A model generated the notes under the pieces. The model ran no database searches and had not been told where the DNA came from. It saw nothing but the letters and a program-made list of their open reading frames with translations. A DNA stretch of 64,000 bases from Owenia fusiformis (lineage: Eukaryota > Annelida > Polychaeta > Sabellida > Oweniidae). The position numbers and the translations under genes are program-made. Shown here one piece after another: positions 62,269 to 64,000 of the stretch (its first letter is position 1; every line of letters begins with the position of its first letter). Location of the stretch: NCBI GenBank assembly GCA_903813345.2, contig CAIIXF020000009.1, positions 18,809,759 to 18,873,758 on the forward strand, written 5' to 3'.

Positions 62269-64000
62269 CTGCGACACATGAAGAATTCTTTATTTATAGA
62301 TAGTCAGGGTACTCTCACTGGGTTATTGCGAATCCATGTATCCAATAGGGAAGTTAGTCGGATGATTGAACTGGATGAGGTAATCTCAAATAGGAGGTCT
62401 TAACCAACTTGTTGAAAGTTTCTTTTTCCCATTTAAAATATATTTACCATTGCAGTCCTTGAGAAATTATGTTTTCTATTTAAAGGGTTCATTATACTAA
62501 GATCACTGACTAGAACATTATCCTCCAATGAGGTTCACTTACTTTAAATACAGTTTTATGTTCAACCAAATATTAAAATGCGATCACAATTTTTTAAAGA
62601 AATTACAGAGAAATCATTCAGGATGTGAAGACTTTCAATAAAAGGCCCACTCCAAATATATGTAATTAAATCCTATTTAACAAAGACATATTCTTATTGT
62701 GTGAGTTTAATTCTTTTTAATTGTTATTCTAATGCAATTCTTAGATATGATTTCAACCAATATCATTATTCATAATATAATTTAAAAATATATATATTCG
62801 GGAAAGAATGTAGATCACATTTCAAGGTTGCCACAAAATTTTCAAATTCCTGAATTCTAATATTGAGATAATTTTGAATTACTCTGACTTTTCCATTTTG
62901 TTTCATGTGAATGTGGCTATATTATGACTGAACTAAACATGCCACATCATGAACTGAACTTGGGAGCTCCATATATCATGATAAATAAGGGCAGTATAAC
63001 ATAACGGTTATAACTGTAACATAATTAAACTCCTAAAAGAACAAAAATAGTAATTCAAAGAACACTTTTTTTTCAAATTGTTCAGAAGCGAGAACCCATT
63101 TTCAAACAAATGCATCGTATATTGATCAATCCAACTACGTGTATCTTATTTGATTGAGAGGAATTGAAGCTGATAGACCAGGAACTATATGCATGCACTA
63201 CAGCTGTATCAACTTGCCTTATAAAATATCTATTTCACAGCTGTATCAATATCACAACTAATCATTTCAAAAAGTGGTTCACTGTGCAATGCTACAAAAG
63301 CATTTAGTTTTTTTATCAAAAGATATTACATGTTATCCAGATATCACTTTTTCCATGGATTTGAAAACTTCCACCAATGTGACATTCATTGTTACATTAA
63401 TTTCATGATGTCACATGATCATGATGACATGATAAATGCTTAGGCCTACAGTTGAAATGACATAATAAAACTGAATGTTGTTTTGAAATCCTTGGTTTAG
63501 TTTCATAGTTGAACTTTGGGATAAATAGAGCATCCTATGAGTTTTCGTGATATCATTTCAATCTACTCATTGATAAAAAATTTCTGTATGGTACGAAATG
63601 GTACAAATGGTCTTGGGACACGGTACTTTCGGGAAAGGACAGAGCATTAAAGAAAAATGATGTAATGTCTGATAATGGCAGATTCACTTTTCAAAATCAT
63701 ATTCAGAAATAGAAAACGTCAATTAAAATCTAATATAACGCATCTGCCTTGAATCTGCACGATGTACTATCACCAATCCTTTACCTCATCATCGTTTACC
63801 TTGTGATATTAGAGTCCCAAAAGGCTTTCAAACTGCTGACTTTTTCGACTTAAATGCCGGCTCAATTTTTCAATTTCTTTTCTACATCCGGCATACTGAT
63901 ATTGCACTCGATTTGCGAACGACGATGAAGAAATTTATGAACAAGCAATGCATTATCATCTACCTGAAATCGCAGTCCGTAAATAACACTTTTCAATGCA
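62269..64000 (-). other. CNOT3 intron reaching the right edge
   Basis: No sequence encoding the conserved CNOT3 start (KLQGEIDRCLKKV...FEDIWQK) was found here, so the first coding exon is beyond 64000. A dispersed repeat lies at about 63330-63585. The last 200 bases have a slightly different composition and a possible - strand donor near 63800, which cannot be interpreted. Confidence 0.65.
63330..63585 (-). repeat. Dispersed repeat, copy 2
   Basis: TATCACTTTTTCCATGGATT, GTTGTTTTGAAATCC and GAGCATCCTATGAGTTTTCG match the reverse complement of 48325-48545. Both copies contain a TGATGTCA-type segment in the middle. Confidence 0.65.

Noticed and set aside
63800-63960. Possible CNOT3 first exon or separate small gene on the - strand (peptide like YQYAGCRKEIEKLSRHL, donor-like GTAAAC)
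   Set aside because: It does not encode the conserved CNOT3 N-terminus and ends in a stop before the donor. With the upstream part outside the window it cannot be told from chance. It might be a 5' UTR exon.

Overview
The window is animal nuclear DNA: AT-rich, with short exons in long introns bounded by GT..AG, and with many short inverted-repeat transposons and minisatellites. The protein sequences and the repeat style suggest a marine bilaterian invertebrate. A mollusc or other lophotrochozoan is my best guess, but nothing in the window proves the taxon.

Two protein-coding genes lie tail to tail. From the left edge to 40816 on the + strand is the 3' two-thirds of a T-type (Cav3) voltage-gated calcium channel alpha-1 gene. 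It covers most of the II-III linker, all of domains III and IV, and the C-terminal tail. Domain I, domain II and the promoter lie left of the window. On the - strand, from 62268 down to 53642, is CNOT3, the NOT3 subunit of the CCR4-NOT deadenylase complex. It is complete except for about 32 N-terminal residues and the promoter, which lie beyond the right edge. The candidate poly(A) signals at about 44.8 kb (+) and 49.39 kb (-) suggest long 3' UTRs with roughly 4.5 kb between the genes.

The most striking content is the splicing architecture of the Cav3 gene. Three exons are tandemly duplicated, with equal length and phase within each pair, as expected of mutually exclusive exons. They encode segment IIIS2 (10871-10939 / 11263-11331), the domain III pore loop with its selectivity-filter aspartate (17364-17453 / 18273-18362), and IVS4-S5 linker plus IVS5 (27327-27476 / 27545-27694). 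There are also frame-preserving cassette exons in the II-III linker (2284-2415) and III-IV linker (21689-21730), and an alternative C-terminal route (31428-31484 plus 32074-32173) that only rejoins the frame at the last exon. One gene could therefore make dozens of channel isoforms differing in voltage sensor, pore and cytoplasmic linkers.

Region by region: 1-8.1 kb, II-III linker exons and a long-inverted-repeat element (3431-4316); 8.2-20.2 kb, domain III, with a minisatellite-cored element at 13.6-15.5 kb; 20.2-29.8 kb, III-IV linker and domain IV; 29.8-40.8 kb, C-terminal tail exons with several foldback/MITE-like elements; 40.8-44.9 kb, probable Cav3 3' UTR; 45.3-46.6 kb, a nested inverted-repeat transposon carrying a tRNA-like box B; 49.4-53.6 kb, probable CNOT3 3' UTR with a 21-base repeat; 53.6-62.3 kb, CNOT3 exons; 62.3-64 kb, CNOT3 intron. 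I saw no rRNA gene, intact tRNA gene, CRISPR array or transposase ORF.

Exon ends were read by eye from splice signals, frame continuity and homology recalled from the families. No alignment or transcript data were available.
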